Assembly: GCA_013398955.1 (NCBI GenBank)
Contig: VWPU01004423.1
Coordinates: forward strand, 1 to 64,000
Direction of reading: 5' to 3'
Length of the DNA stretch: 64,000 nt
Source of the DNA: Callaeas wilsoni
Lineage: Eukaryota; Chordata; Aves; Passeriformes; Callaeidae
The notes below the pieces were generated by a model, which was not told the DNA's origin, did not search any database, and saw only the letters and a program-made list of their open reading frames with translations. Below, piece after piece: positions 10,101 to 25,100 of this stretch; positions within the stretch are counted from its first letter, which is position 1; each line of letters starts with the position of its first letter. Made by a program: the position numbers and the translations under genes.

Positions 10101-13100
10101 ACACATCAGATTTGCATTTCACAATTTAACCAGTTTCATCATGAAACACACAATCCCTTCAGAGTTGGGTCACATTGCTAGGACAAGAATTTGTGTCATC
10201 TGAAAACGGCCTGGACAACTCTGTCAGCTCCCTCCGATGACGGCGAGCCAAGGAGGAGATTGAACCTCTTGCAGCAATGGTTCTTTGCTCCCCCACCAGG
10301 CAGGTCCAGCTCACCTTCTCCCCTTTGAGGAAAGTGATGCGAGACTCCTCTGCGTCCCTCCTCTCCGTGAAGTCCTCCATGACCTGTGCTGTCTGGCTCT
10401 GGGTGTAGCACCTGACGGAGGACTCATAGCTCAGGTCCCCCGTGCGGAAGATGGGGATGTGCAGGGTCCCCTCCTTCTCCTTGGCCGTGTAGGTGTCCTT
10501 GGTGAACTGCATGCTGGGCACTGCAAGGGGGGCAGAAACAGAGCCAAGCAGTGCTGAGGATCTACGGGGAGCCAGGGGGCTGCAAAGGAACAGATACAGC
10601 TGCCAGGGATAACTTACCATCTTGGAAGACGTCATTAATGGCCACGATGGCTTGGAATGGCTTTGCCAGCTCAGCTCCGTGGGGGGAGCTGAGATAAACA
10701 ACAAATGTCTCCAGCCCTTCTATCACTGGGTACTGAGCATCATCCAGGATTGTCAGGGGGCAGAACTGGGAGGAAAGCGGAATTCCTGCTGTTAGAGGTA
10801 CAAAGCTTTCGTCCTTCCCAGCACTCACATTTGGGAGTCTGGTGTAAAGCCATTATGTCATTATGTTTTCTGAATCCATTAATCAACATAAAGAATGTTC
10901 TAGATAAATCCAGCCTATCATTTCAGAGAACAGGCAGCCATCTTTGGGAAGACGTGGCATGACCAAATGTCCCCTGGCTGGAGTGCTGATGGGATGGGAG
11001 CCTGTGCCTAGCAGGCTCATCAACAGTTCTCAAGTGGCCCTGAGGTGATTTTCAAAACAAATGGCAGATATGCGCAGAAACACAAGACAAGTGCCACCAG
11101 GCAAAGCAGACTCAGCAGAAATCCAAGTGGCTCCTCACCTCTTCTGTCTTGCCTGGCCTGAACTCTATTTTCCTGGAGCTGGGGACATAATCAACTCCCG
11201 GGCTGGCTGAGGGCGGGTCTGATGTCCGAGTGGCACACCACACTGATGTGGCCGTGGAGAGGTCAGGTCCCTGCCGGAGCACTGGAATCTCAATGTGTCC
11301 TGCAGCATCAGATGCACACAAGAGAGAACAAACTGAGAGAGCAGCCATGTTGCACAAACCCACTCCTCTCCCTTGAGCACTGCTCCTGCCCCCAGCCTCG
11401 CCCTCGGCACAGAGGGAACCACAGAGCCCCTCCGCACACCTCTGACAGTTTCGCTGTGCCCTGCTTCGCTCCTTCCGACACCTTTTCCTGCTGAAAGCCT
11501 CCACAGTGCGCACCCCACCACAACCCCCTGCTCTTCACCTGCAGCCTCGCTGACGGTAAAGGTGGCGTTCCCCAGGAACACCGTGGAGGCGTCGTTGGGA
11601 CCGGCGATGACCACGGTGGCTGAGGCCCGGCTGCCGATGCGGGCGTTGTCCGAGGCGTCGGCCAGCACCACCTCAAACTCTTCTTCCTCTTCATACTCGC
11701 TGTCATCGATGAGAGTGACATCACAGGTCACCACGGTGACACCTGGCCCCAAAACGAGGCGGTTCTCATCCGCCAGCCCCCGTGACTTGAAGTCAGAGCC
11801 GGATTCCAGCATGTAAAGGCTGCTGCCCTTGGCTGATTTGGGGATGGTGTAGCAGATGGCAGACACGGTACTGCTGGCATCCCCTAGGAAGCAAGAGGAA
11901 AACTCTGTAATTCTGTGGAAATACTTTTAATGTCTTTGGTGGAGACACTGTTCACTTAAATAATAAAGCAGCATTTGGAAAAGAGGGTGAGGAATGAAAA
12001 AGAACAGTTTCTCTGCTCCTAAACTTGCACAGCAGCTGGCTTAGACATGACTTCCAGGCATGCTTGATGCCTCGTAGAGGCTGACCTGGAACAGAGGCTA
12101 GATGGAGTTAAAGGATGAAGGGTAGGTATTTACTGAAAGGCCTTGACAGGGTACACCTTGGGCAGTGCAGGAGTCTCGCAGAGACTGCACCCAGGATGGA
12201 CAACAGTCACCTGTTTTTCGGACAGATATCAGTTCTGTCCATTTGCAATCAGAGGTTAATTGTCCAATTACGGCTTCAGGCAGTGCAGTCCCATTCTCTC
12301 AGTTTGCTCCTCCCCAGCTCACTTTTGTTTACATTTCTTGGGGCCTGGGACAGTGAGGTGTCCTTGATTCCCAGGCCTAGAGAGGAATTGTTTGTGTCTG
12401 ACAAAAATGGGAAAAGCAGTTGCTAACACTCTACATGGAGCTCAGAGTTATACACTAAAGAATTACAGGATTACAAATACATGAAAATATAAAAGCTAAA
12501 ATCCTAAGGCATCATGCTCCTAATCCACACTCAGGAAACCTGTGGCACTTGCCTATTAAAAAACACACAGCCCAGTGACAGGGTCTGCATAAAACACTGT
12601 CTAGATCACAGAGAGGCAGCAAACAAATGCAAGGGTTTGCTCCTGCTTGTGCTGCGCGTTGAAACAAATCCAAACCCAAGAACCTTTAACAGCAGAGACA
12701 GGAAAGGTTAAAAAAATAAAAAACACTGCCCTGCGTGTTGGCTGCCATTGCAGGTGTGCCATAGAACCTCTTCCAAAATGTTGTGGTGAATGAACCAACC
12801 AGGGGACCACAGAGCCCAGAAAAAGAGGTTTAGTGGGCTGGTACCAAAGAGTAAAACCCCCTTCTGTGAAGATGGCTTCTGCCTTTGAATTCCTAGGATT
12901 CCTGAGGGGCCGTTCGGTCTGCCTGACTGACAGTTGACAGACACCCCTTGTATCCCCTAAGGAAAGGTAGCCAGACCTTCCCCACCTTTCTCCTCTTCCT
13001 ATAGGTCCCTGCTATGTCACCCCTGCCCCCTTCCCTGTATCCCTTAAAGCCCCCTCACAGTCTCTTATCTTGTCCTCTTCGTATCCGGTCCCCTTCGAGG

Positions 13101-16100
13101 GAGCTCCTACAATAAACTCTTGGAACACTGGCCAAAGGAGCCTCCTCTGCTCATTTGTTTCTGGTCACGCCTGGGCTATCTAAGAGCCCCAGGCACGCTG
13201 GGCTCCGTGCCCTCCACCGCACGGGCTGGGAGGCTGGCTCGCGAGGCACAGAGGTGCCGCAGAGTGTTTTACCTTTGTGTCAGGCACTCCTGGAACAAGC
13301 TGCTGCCATCTCAGCCTGGCCAGCGTGCCGGCGTATTAATATACCGAAACATCAGAGAAGATCCCAAAACCATAAGGAGGAAAAGCCCGAGGGCTCCCTC
13401 TCAGCCACGAGGGTTCCCCCCCTGTGGGGCTCAGCGCGTCATCCTGCCTGGCCCGACCCACCTTTCCTTTCCACGGGAGCCGAGAGGAAGGCGGCGCTCT
13501 CGCTGACGTGGAACGTGCTCCTGTCGAACTGCAGCGTGGGCTCGTCCTCGGGGTCGGCGATGGTGACGGTGGCCCGGGTGACGTTCCCCAGCAGGGCGTA
13601 GGCCGGCATGCTGAGCTCCACGGCAAAGCTCTCTGCGCCCTCGAACACGCCGTCATCGTTGATGGCGATGGTGCAGGCCTTGGTGTCCTCCCGCTCCTCG
13701 AACTGCACCTGGAAGGCAGCAATCCGGCTGCTGTCCTTGCACCGGGGTCTGGAGCCTACCCTGGCCTGAGGCGCTCCCTCTTCTGACAGCAAATAACCCG
13801 CATGATTTCACAAATAATCACTTCTCCTCCGTTCTTCCCTCCAGGCTTTGTGGCAGGTATGGTCAGGCCGTCCCTTCCCTGTGTCCCCACCTACCTGCCC
13901 CGCGTACTCCACGTAGTCCTGCTCTCCGGGCTGTGATCCGGACCCAGCAGTGGCTGTTCCCTGCTCCGTGCGGCACAGGACAATGCTGTACGGCTTGAGG
14001 TTCCCGACCCGCCTCACGGCGATGCTCACGGAGCCAGCACTCTCCCTGACCTTGTAGCTGGAAAGGGATCAAGCACACACAGATCACAGGTGGGGAGCAA
14101 ACCCAGTGTGTTTGTGTGACACTGACTCAAGGTGAGTGTGGCCTCCGTGGAAGATTTGAGGCACAGTAATAACCAGGGACTTGGGCATACCACAGCTGCT
14201 CCGTGGTTTAGCCCAGCAGATCCCTCTCCTCACTGACAGAATTTAATTCCCACGCTGTAGGGAGCTCAGATAAGAGCCCACCTCCCAGCCAGGTGCAGTG
14301 ACTCCCGTGCCACTTACCTGGTGTGTGTAAAGCTGAGGAGGGACCACTGGACGTGGAAGACATTGCCGCTGACCACGTTGGGTTTGGTGTCCTTCACTAG
14401 GAACTGAAAGCTGTCCGTGGTCTCCTGAACCTTCTCCTCATGCATCACGTACCGAATGAGGCCCTGGTTCACATCCTCTGCCAGGAGGGGACATCCAGTG
14501 AGCCAACAGAGAATTCCAAAGGCAGTTTTGTAGATGAGCAGCGTGGAGAGGCGGATCCGCGTGGCCGCAGGGATTGGGGATCACAGTGGCACAGGAAGCA
14601 GGTACCCCCTCACCTCCCCTTCCCTCAGCCCTGCAAGAGTGAACTTTGTGGACTCTGCACAGCTGGATACACATCTGCCAGACTGTGATGATCAGATGCA
14701 CTTGCAAGATCTACAACTCCTCTTTACTGCCCCAAGTCACGTCTCCAGCTCTAACAAGTCTGGAGAACCTGGCACAACCTACCGGACACAAGTTGGTATA
14801 TATAAAAAATTACAGGATTTCTGCAACTGACAGCAGAGTTCAATGCTTATTTTCAATACAGTTTGGAGATCTGCCTCTTGTCTTCTCCCCTCCCACCTAT
14901 TTTTTTCCTTATTTTAACAAACTGAATTAACTGATGGAAAAAAGCAGGAGAACACAGCCCAGCTCCATACCCTGAGTAAAGGTGGTCACAGCTGTCCCTG
15001 CATTCAGCTTGTTCTCCACATGACCATTTCTGGGACTGGTTGTTATCTCGTAGATCAGCTGTTTGTCATCTGTGTCAGGATCTGTTGTCAGTAATTCCTT
15101 CTTAGTGATGAGATTGGTGGCCTGGATTAAAGCCAAACCAAGGGAGTAAAACTGAAGCTCCAGCAGTGCAAGTCTGATCGACTGTTTGCACAAAAAGCCC
15201 AACCATCCCTCTGTCAAAACAGTTCTCCATGAGGGAAAATCTAGGGATGTGAAAGCACAGAGCAGCCTTGAACAGAGAGACACCCCAAAACATGTTTGAC
15301 AACACAAGAAGGATTCAAATTTTGCCTCACATCTGGTTAGTTTAAATAAAAAGACAAATGTGGCTCAAAGAAAAGCAAATTCCAAAGCAGCTGCCCAGCC
15401 CTATCTAGCTGGGGCTAAAAGCTAGGACAATTCTTTGGGTTTCACCTGGAAACCTCTATTCCATGAGCTGTGCTGATGCTCAGGTGAGGCTCTGCTTGGC
15501 AAAAAGATGTTTGCAAACAGCCTCAGATTGAAGAACTTGCTCAGGACAGTTCACACAGCTCTGGTGAACTTCCACCAGAGCCTCTTTCAAATGCCCTCAC
15601 ATGGATCTGATTCAGTTCCACCGCATTTTGCTTTCTCTTCAAAAACAAAATGTTTTTAACAGCAGGAGAAAGAGAGAAAATTGAGCTGCTCGAGGCTGTG
15701 GGAGTGCTTTTCCTGAAGTGAGGAATTTGAGCTGAGATAGCCATTTCTTAATACAATTTCTTACTACAGCATCTTCCACTCATTTCTTCCGGGAAGAACC
15801 AAAGTGCTTTTTTACAGTTAATGCTGCCTCCTCAAAAACAAGCTGAGAGTTTCCTGGGGTTTTGTTTGGACTTCAGCACGACACAGGCATGTTACACCAA
15901 AAAAGTCCTGCACCATATCCTTGGAAAGCCATATATCTCTGCCACAGCTGCTGCAGCACATCATCAAGACATCTCCACCATCAGCAAATCTAAAAATATA
16001 CCCCAGGGTGGGTATTCTCCATCACACCAAATAAAGTGCTGAAGGATCAGGATGTTTTCCTGCGAAGCCTCTTCTCCTGGAACAGCCTGAGAAGCAGCCC

Positions 16101-19100
16101 AAGCTGAGCCCAGGCAGGTGTTACCTTGCCATCCGTGTACTCCAGCCACTGCAGGCCCAGGTTGGTGACGACCCTGGGTGTCCCATCATCCACGGGGAGG
16201 ATGTCCACCTGGAAGCGCTGCGGTGCTGCGGTCACAACCTGACAAAAGTTCAGAGAGATGGGTGCTACTTTGGGAGTCAGCCTCACCCACCACATTACCA
16301 GCTTGGCTCCCTTCAGCTCTGCTGGATTCAGGATCCTGAGGTGAGTTTGCGCCCACAGAGGGCAGGCAGGGGAAGGAGCAAAGGCATCAGATGACGGAGA
16401 ACTCTCAGCCCTTGCCTTCAGCACAGCCAGAGCAGCTCAGCCCCCCTGCCCTGAGAGCAGGCAGCTCCCTCTGAGCTCACGAGGTCCCCCTCCCACCCCT
16501 TCTCCTCCCTGACCTTGTTCCCGCCGTCCTGCACCACGAAGAGGGCGTTGGTGCCGTCAGACACGGTGAAGGTGAAGCGGTCCCTGAGCGCGCCGCTGCC
16601 GTCGTGGCTGTAGCTGATGCGGTTCTGGTAGATGTCAGCCATGGTGAAGGTGGTGGCCTGGAGGGGACGCTGCCCGCGGCCGCCGCGCTCGATCAGCCCG
16701 TGCCGGGGCGGCTGCACCACCCTGAACATGATGGACTCGACCTGCACCCGGACACGGAGGGGCAGAGCTGAGGACATGACCTCAGGACCAGCACAGGCCT
16801 GTCCTTCCAGCTCAAGAGGCCTGGACAGGGACTCTGCCCAGGCAGCTTCCCTGTGTCGGTGTTTCCAGCCAGGGCTAGGGCAGCACATCGCTGATTCTCC
16901 CTGAGCCCTGCCCTGTCCTTATCCCTCTCCCAACGTGGCTCCCTACAAAACAAGGCACATCCCACCAAACTACTGAGACAGCTCCCACCCCTGTGACAGC
17001 TCCATGAACACGAGAGCAGCCCCCAGTCCTGCAGCCATTCTGGGCAATGTGCCCCTTGCCACTTCTGCCAGGGCGGAAGCAGCAAAAACCTTTGGGGCAA
17101 GATTTTGGCTCAGGCAGCCAGATCTCTTGCTGCAGGGGAAGCAGCAGTGAGGTAGAGCCAGTATTAGACAGCTCAGCCTCTGGCCAGACCCAGGAAGAAG
17201 AGGAAATGCCATTTTCATCCATGCTAAGCATAAACTCAGTGTCAAGGCCCATTTTCCCGACAGCCCAGATGTGCAGCAGAAGAGGGGAGGGAGGAGGCCG
17301 GAGGGGGTCCTGCCTTACCTCTGTGTCAGCATCTGTTGCTTTGAGCTCAAACTCAGTGATGGTTTTTCTCACCCCTTCCTGAACTGTCATCCCGAAGCTT
17401 TGCACTACGGGTAAGGAGTCATCCACGGGGTTTATGGTGATGTCAAACACCTGGCTCACCTGGGACAGCAGGAAAAGCCTCTCTTGATGAATTCAGCCTT
17501 CCAAGAGAGTGCCTTCATCACAAGAGCACAGCGATCCCCAGTTTGGGTCATGTAATTTCAGCCTTGTATAGTCTGTAAATCTGAGCTGCTAAGCCCAGAT
17601 CACATGAACGTGACCTTCTTTATCCCTCCCCACTAATTAATTCTCCCTCTTTCTGTGATATTTATGGACATCCACTTTCCCTCCCTGTCTCATTCTGTTT
17701 TGCCCCTCTCCCTCTATGTGCAGCTATGCTTGTTCTCTTTCAGGAAGCAGGAGAAAGGCATTTCTCCAGGGTCTGCCTGTCGTCACTACGCCGTCAGTGC
17801 ACTGGATCAAAGCTGAGCTCCAGGAGCAGTCGGCAAGCAGCTGAAAACCAGGCACTCAGATCTTGGTGAGCCAGTCCCACGAGGCCACGTGGCAGGTGGC
17901 TCCCTGTTCCCTGCCCTGAGGGATGTAGGAACTCTCACAGCAGGAGAAGGAAGAGCAGCCACCTCTGCCCACAGCATGTTCCCAATCAGGCAGAAGTCGG
18001 GCTGGGACTGACCTCATTTGTCCCATCAGACACAGAAAAGGTGAAGGCATCCGTGTGCTTTTCCGTGTCACTGGTGTGGACGTACTGGATGCTGCCAGAG
18101 GCCAAGTCTGCCTGGCTGAAGGAACTAATTCTTCTTCCTGGAAAATGAACAAAATGGGGGAAATGTGCAACAGAAAGAGCAAGGCAGGGAAAAACTACAG
18201 GAAGCGGGACATATCTAACCATAAGGACTCAGTTTTGGCTGGTTCTGATCCAAGTCAGGCTGCCCCATGAACCTCAGCTGAGCCAGGGATTTAGCTGGGC
18301 ACAGAGCCTCTTAAAAACTCCTTCTCCAAAAGAAGTCCAGGCTTCTTTTGACCTCACCCTGTTGGGAGTGGGCCTCCTGGGGCAGAGAAGCTGGGAGAAA
18401 AATGGTCCATGTAACACTTGGATTGTCATTGCTGGGCAGGACTAACCCAACCATGCCATTACTAAGGATGAGCTAAAGGTCTCCTGGCCTCACAGTTTTC
18501 CTTCCAAGTCTCTGTTCCCTCTGCCCCTCCTTGCACTCCGGCATTTAGTGCAGACAAAGTCCCTTTTTCAGCACTGATTTATAGTGACACCTTTACAGGC
18601 CATTAGGTGTGACACAGCCACAGAAAGGTACCTGACAAGCATTTTAAAAAGCACTTGGGCTTTTTAAATCTCGTTGCTGTGTTCAACAGTTTTACTGCTG
18701 TTATCAACAAACAGCCTGACAAGAAGTTTGCCACCAATATATCACACTAAATGGCTGCTGACAAGTGTTGGCCACACTGCAAAAGACACCGGGATCTGAT
18801 TTAAATAAATGAGCCAAAATGGAATGATCAGTTAAGATTTCCTCAGAGCTCATCGACTGTAAAGGTTTGGGTTCTCTTTTGAACACTTCAGTACTCTCTC
18901 CTTAGGTTTAGGTCATTTAAAATGTGATTATAATGCCTTCTCAGTCTGTGACTCTGTACCCTTCTTAGTCTCTCAGACATGAAAAAGCACAGAAATCAGA
19001 ATCATCATCATATTTTAAATAACAGGAGGAATAAAATCCTTAATTCAAGTCTCCAAAGTACAAGATTCAGTATTTAGTTTGCAATTTAGACAAAAGTATT

Positions 19101-22100
19101 GCAAGTTTTTAATTTACTTTCAGCAGGGAGTAGTCTGCTTATTGTAACTCACTCATTATTCCTGCCCTTTCAACAAGTTTTTGGTGAGAAGATGAGGCAA
19201 ACCCTACACTACAACTGAGCTGTACAGGGACTGTCTGCATCTTGGAAACACACAGCACATACTTCCACTTTAATCTCATGTTAATGAGAAATCTAAAGCT
19301 AAGAAGAAATATAATCTTAGATGAGTATAATAAAATCAGAAGAGCATATTATATGACAGCATAGATTTAGATTAATTCATCAGAGAGGGGCAGCACACTC
19401 ACACTGTCAGCAGGCACGAAAGGCAGCTCTGAAACTCGCATCACATGTGCAGGTAACTATTTGCTGAGCTGCACAGGACTGACCAACCCCCCTTCCTGAA
19501 GAACCAGAGTTCATTACCCAGCACAACCATCACACCCCAACGTCGCTTCCTGTTAAACTCGCCGGACAGTTCCCTTCCTCTCTCCAAAGCGCAGCTAGGG
19601 AAAGAGGCTGGGTTTGAGGGATCAAGGGACATACTGGCCAAGAGGGGGACAGAAAGCAAGTCATCTGTTCACCAAGATGGGCTGTTTCCATGGACGTTAA
19701 GGGATGGATTCTTTGGGGCACTGTGCTGTTCACAGCGAAGGCCAAAGGTTTTCCTGGCGTGCAGAAGCAGCAATAGGGCCCTAAACTCACCCAGAGGCTG
19801 AATAAATCCTCAGCTGGGATTATTAGGCGGCTCTGCCTCCACTCACCTTATTCTCCGACCCTCTGGGCTAATGGCCATTTGATTTCTAACAGCAAATGGA
19901 ATTCTGTGCTGCTCGCTCCTGGCACATTTTTCCTGCAGTGAATATTTAGGGCTCAAAAGCCTCCAGTGTTTTGCTGCTCCAAGGCCCCAACATCTCCTTG
20001 CTCACCTGGGGAGGCCACGTGCTCCAGGTGCCCCAGCTGTGGCTGCCGGGTGACCTTGTACTGGAGCTGGGAGGCCTCGCTGTCCTGGTCAGTGGCCGAG
20101 AGCTGGAGGGTTGTGATCGTCTTTGCCGAGTTCTCATCCAACACCAGCCCCCTGTTAGCGATGATGGAGGGGGGAAATCCGTCCTCTGGAAGGGTTAAAC
20201 ACAAAGCTGAGTCAGGAGACAGTCACATGCCTTCCCTCGGGTACTTGTGCTCAAGCAAAAGACAATACACACACAGAGACATTTTGGTAATTCCAAAACA
20301 GGAACTTGTCAGAAGCCAAAGAAGGAACCCTTACACCTGCAAAATCTCCCCATGCCCCTCACTTCAAAGGCCTTTGAATGGACAGCGCATCAAAACCACA
20401 TCTCAAGAACTATGTTTTTCCTTGCAGCACATGTGGGACGAGAACCTGTGAGCAGGCCTGAGCTCTGCAGCAAAGACAACATAACTTCAGCATTACTTTT
20501 TACCTATTACACGGATATAAAAAACCTGGTCCGTCAGTTTGTTGCCATCTGCATCCATCACATCAAAGGTGAGGGGGAAGTTTCCACTGGGATCCCCTTT
20601 CCTGTGGCTGTACACCACGTGCCCTGGAGAGAGGGACAGCAGAAAAGAGATGCTTTATTACAGGCTGCAGCATTTAATTCTTAGTAAGGAAGCAGGCTGG
20701 TACCATCAGCTGAGGCACTTGGGGCTTGACAGAGCTCCTGGATTTGGGTTCCATTACTTTCTCTCTCTATTCTTTTTCTCCTGCTGAGAGAGACTTTTTA
20801 ACATATGTTCAATGATACATGCTTCTACCCTAACGTAACAGCCTGCTCTTACTTCTTTCCTTCTCCCTTCCCTTCTCCAGCTCATTGCTCTCTCTCTCAA
20901 AGATCCCAGAATCATGGACTATCTCAAACTGGAAGGGACCCATAAGGATCATCAGGCCCAACTCCCCGCTCCTCACAGAACTACCTAAACCAGCCTTTGT
21001 TTATGTTCTTGCCGTGACTGCCTAAAATCCAGCACTCTCACCTTTGTTTATATCAGCCTGGGTGAAACTTCTGAGGGGTCCTTTGGCAGAGATGCGGACT
21101 GGACTACCACTCGTGGTCAGCTGCAGCTGGCCCCGGCTGGGGTCCTTCCTCAGGACAAATCTGATGGCCGTGTCCCCGGAATGAGCAGTTGCTGCTTTCA
21201 GGTGCTGAGCTGTGAGCAGAGCTGCAGAGCCTGCACCAGAGAAAGCAAACCCACAATTGGCTTCAGCCAGCCCAGCAAGCGACTGCTTTAGGCTGGACCA
21301 TCCAGCAGCACCATGGCATCCATGTCATGCCACTCCCGTCCCTGTCCCATACCAGCTGGGAGCTGCAGGTCCCTGTTGACAGCTACCGTGGGTGGCTGCT
21401 TCCCGGGTAGCCCCATGGAGAATTCCAGCCTTCCTGCCTGCGTGTAGAGCCCGTCCGTGAGGGAGAAGCCAAACTCGTCCGTCTGTGCTGCGGCACCAGT
21501 CCGAGTGTAAACAATCAGCTTGTCCAGAACGTCCTGGTAGGTGAAGGAGGAGCCCCTGGACAGCACTTGTCCCTGCTCCGGGGCCTCCGCCGCGCTCTGC
21601 CTTCTGCGGAGCTCACCTGGCAAACAACAGAGGGATCACCACAGAGCCAACAGAGCCTTCACCTGACACCCTGCCTGGCTGAGGCACCGCAGAGAGATGC
21701 CACCTGCCAGCAGAGAGTGGGGGAACACAGCAGGGAACTTCCCAGGGAAACGCATGCACTGCCCCCTTCTCCTCTGCAGCAAAGAGCGAGGGACAACTCT
21801 CCAAGAACAGGGCTGTCCTCAAGCACAGTCCTGGGCCAAATTGTGCTTTATCCCACATGCCAGGCTCCTCTCTCACGGCAGGGGCTGCTACACACACACA
21901 GAGTGATGACAGACAGACAATGATGCAGAAAGACTCCCTGTTCCTCACCCCCCTGGCCTGCCAGGACATACCATGCTCAGGACTTTGGCTCACCACGATG
22001 ACCAGCTCACTGCTCTGCGTGTCCAAGTCCTGCAGGCTGAGGGAGGCGTTGGTAACAACCACAGCTGAGCCCTCCTGCACCCGGACAGGCTCCAGCACCA

Positions 22101-25100
22101 TCTTCGGGGGCTCGTCGTTCTGCCGCTGCACAAAGGCAGGCAGCCAGAGAAAGGAAAATGAACACAGGGAAAAGACCCAGCTGAAGGAAATACCAGCTCC
22201 CAAATGACAGTACTGGTGCTGGCATCACCAGTCCCTCCAAATCTATCCAGCATCATGGCTCCTTCCAAGAGGGAGGAGACACCAGCGTAGTAAGCCCCTG
22301 AGGAAGAGGCTACAATGCACAACTGTCCTTGGGCATCACAGGAAATTCCCTGCCTGTGCCAGGGAAAGGAATCTCCCTTTAATTCCCTTCCCACATACTA
22401 AAAAGGAAGGAGCAAAGCCGTTTCACACCCTTGAAAAGTGTTTGTGTGAAAGCAGAGGGCCCTGGCAGCCGGCATACCTGGATTGTGATGTTGATGCTCT
22501 GCACCTCCGACTGGCTGAAGCCATCGCTCACATAGAAGCTGAAAACATCACTTGTGGGCTCAATGCTTTCATGGACGCTCTGGAAGTAATAAATGCTGTT
22601 CTCCAAAACATCTTGAAGGGAAAAGGATGCATCTGTGGTCCCCACAGACGCGCTCTGCGGGCCAAAGCTCTCGCCTGCAAACCAGAACATCACTGGTGAA
22701 AAGATGCTCAAGTGGTTCATAAACTCAACACAAGAAAGGCACACTGTAAAGGCTGCAGAAGGAAGGATGTGCCTTTCTACAACTTGGCTTTCCACATCTT
22801 GTGGCCTTTGCGGGAAGCAACATCTGCTGTGTTAGAATGGGCACTGGGGAAGCTGCACTTTTAGAGTCAGCACAAGCGATCCCCTCCGTGGGATATGACA
22901 GATGTGATCCCGTTAGGAACACAAACCAGCCAGGAGGAAGAAGGGAGAGCCAAGCAGTTTACCTGTCCTGGTGTTTTCGATGTAGCCATACACAGGCAGA
23001 GTGACAACGGTGACCCTCAGGTCCTCCTTGGCAGCAGTATCATAATCAGCACTGAAGTGGTGATGAGCCAGCAGCGGGACCCTGCCCCCCTCATCCACCT
23101 GGAAAGCAACAGCAGACAAAACAAATCCTTACTGAACGAGGCTGCCTCCATGGAAGAGGCTTCCCCGGGCTCTGGAGTGCCGTCCCATCCTCCCCTAGGT
23201 CTGTTAATCAGGAATTCAGCAGGGAGGTGAGGTGGGATGGGAAGAACAAAGCCTGCCTGGCCTGCAAGAGGAGCCTCCGAGTTCTTTATCAGGGCAGGAA
23301 GGGAACTGGCAGAGTCACACTGACCTCTGGGAAGGCAAGACCTGCATTTCTTGTTGAGGAGAGCCTTTTGAAGGCAAGGGAGAGGGAATGCAAAGTTGGA
23401 AAGGAGGAAGATGACTTCCAAAGGCTTTGATAAGGAGTGTGAAATGCTGCGTGTCAGTCCAAAGCATCAGGTGTCTTCAGACTTGTGTTCTTGCTCATCT
23501 CTTACACACAAGCTGGTGAAATTAGGGATGAAATACTGAATAGGGGTAAATCTGACTTGCTCAACTGATATGAAGAAGACGCCCTAGGGACAAGCAGCTC
23601 CTGGCTGGAACAGATATAAACAGATGAGGTTCAGGGATGCAGGTGGACTGTCAGCCTCCTCTGGCTTCCATATGATTTGTTCACCCTTTGCATGGCATGC
23701 CCAACATCCTGTTTTTTTCATAGATTTCCCCCCAGTCCACGAAAACTGTTGAGTTGCTCCCATCTAAGCCATTCCTGTCCCTGCTCCCAGTGTCCCGTGC
23801 AGCCACTCACAGTGACGTGGTCAGCAAAGGCGAGGAGTGCGGGCGGTGCCCGGGCAGATGTGATGGTGACGGTGAACATCTGCCTGTCCAGCCGGTTGTT
23901 GTCAGCATCCAGGACAGAGAAGTGGAAGATGTCCGTAACGGGCTGATTGCCAGTCTCGAATGTGGTGGAGTAGCTGTGGGATCAGGACACAGGGAGTCAG
24001 GGAATCTCACGGGCCCCCAGGCGAGCACATCCCATCCCTGCAGTTAGAGCTCAGTGCAATCCTCTTGGAAGAGAGGTGGTGTCTCAGTTCCCAACCCTCC
24101 TTCACATTCATGCCCTGAGTTCTTCTAAATAGCCCAGAGATCCCTGGGGAAAAGCCCACTGAGCTTTTAGCTGGTATGGCTTGAAGGAGAATAGTGCTCT
24201 TTGCTACCTGATCCTCTGACTGTTGATGTCTTCCATGGTGAAATTATAAACCTTGGAAAGCTCTTCATCGTGGGAGCCTGACATCCTTAGGAGGCTTCCA
24301 TAGGCTGGCAGAGATATCAGCTGGATTCTGATCTCTGAGTCAGGAGAATTGTTGTCCTGAACACGAAGAAACAAACCCAATCAAAACAGGGCAAAAGTAG
24401 CCAGTGTTTTGCTCCACTAAAAATGGAAGGAGGAGTAGGTGTTTTACAGGGACCTATACCTGCCTAGCTGGGTCAGACCCACAGATGAATATTAAATGAA
24501 GCTCTAGTGATGAGAAGAGAATCAAGTGGGTTGCCATTTTCAAAATCTACCACAAAATGTATTTTCACTTTCTCTCAGCTCACAGGCATCTTCTCTATGT
24601 CCTTGTATCACATTAACACAGTCTCCCAGACATAAACCTGGTTTTCTCATTTTCAAAGTACTTCACACTGAACTAAAAGCTGATTTAGTCTCTTTGCAAC
24701 CACATTAAGTACAACCACGCTACGGTATCACAACTCAGATGTCATTTTTCTTAGAAGAGTTTTGTTGGGTGGTTGAAAAATAAGACCCAGAGCAGAAATC
24801 AACACATCCTGAGCATATAGGTCAGGAGTGAAATCCTCTTTTCCCTATCTGTCCTCTTACTCAGATTAAACCTGAGCAGCTCCCCTGTCAGCCTTCCTCC
24901 TTAAGAGGAGGACAGGACGGATTCCAGACTTGTATCCAGACTGATCCCTTGGAAAAAAAATTCCCAATCATCTCTCTGACAGCCAGCCTCTCTCAGCTCA
25001 GGTCTCTCCAGCCTCACACCTGTACTGCGATCTCTCCTCCCTCAGGAGGTTGCTAAATCATCTGCAAGGAGTAAAGAAGCTTTCTTGGGAATGTCACCAG

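Larger units (their letters stand above)
11884..13461 (-). other. FRAS1: FRAS1 intron (exons 41-42) with two LTR insertions
   Basis: Holds the solo LTR at 12065-12514 and the LTR-like fragment near 12930-13195. The rest is unrecognised. Confidence 0.75.
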
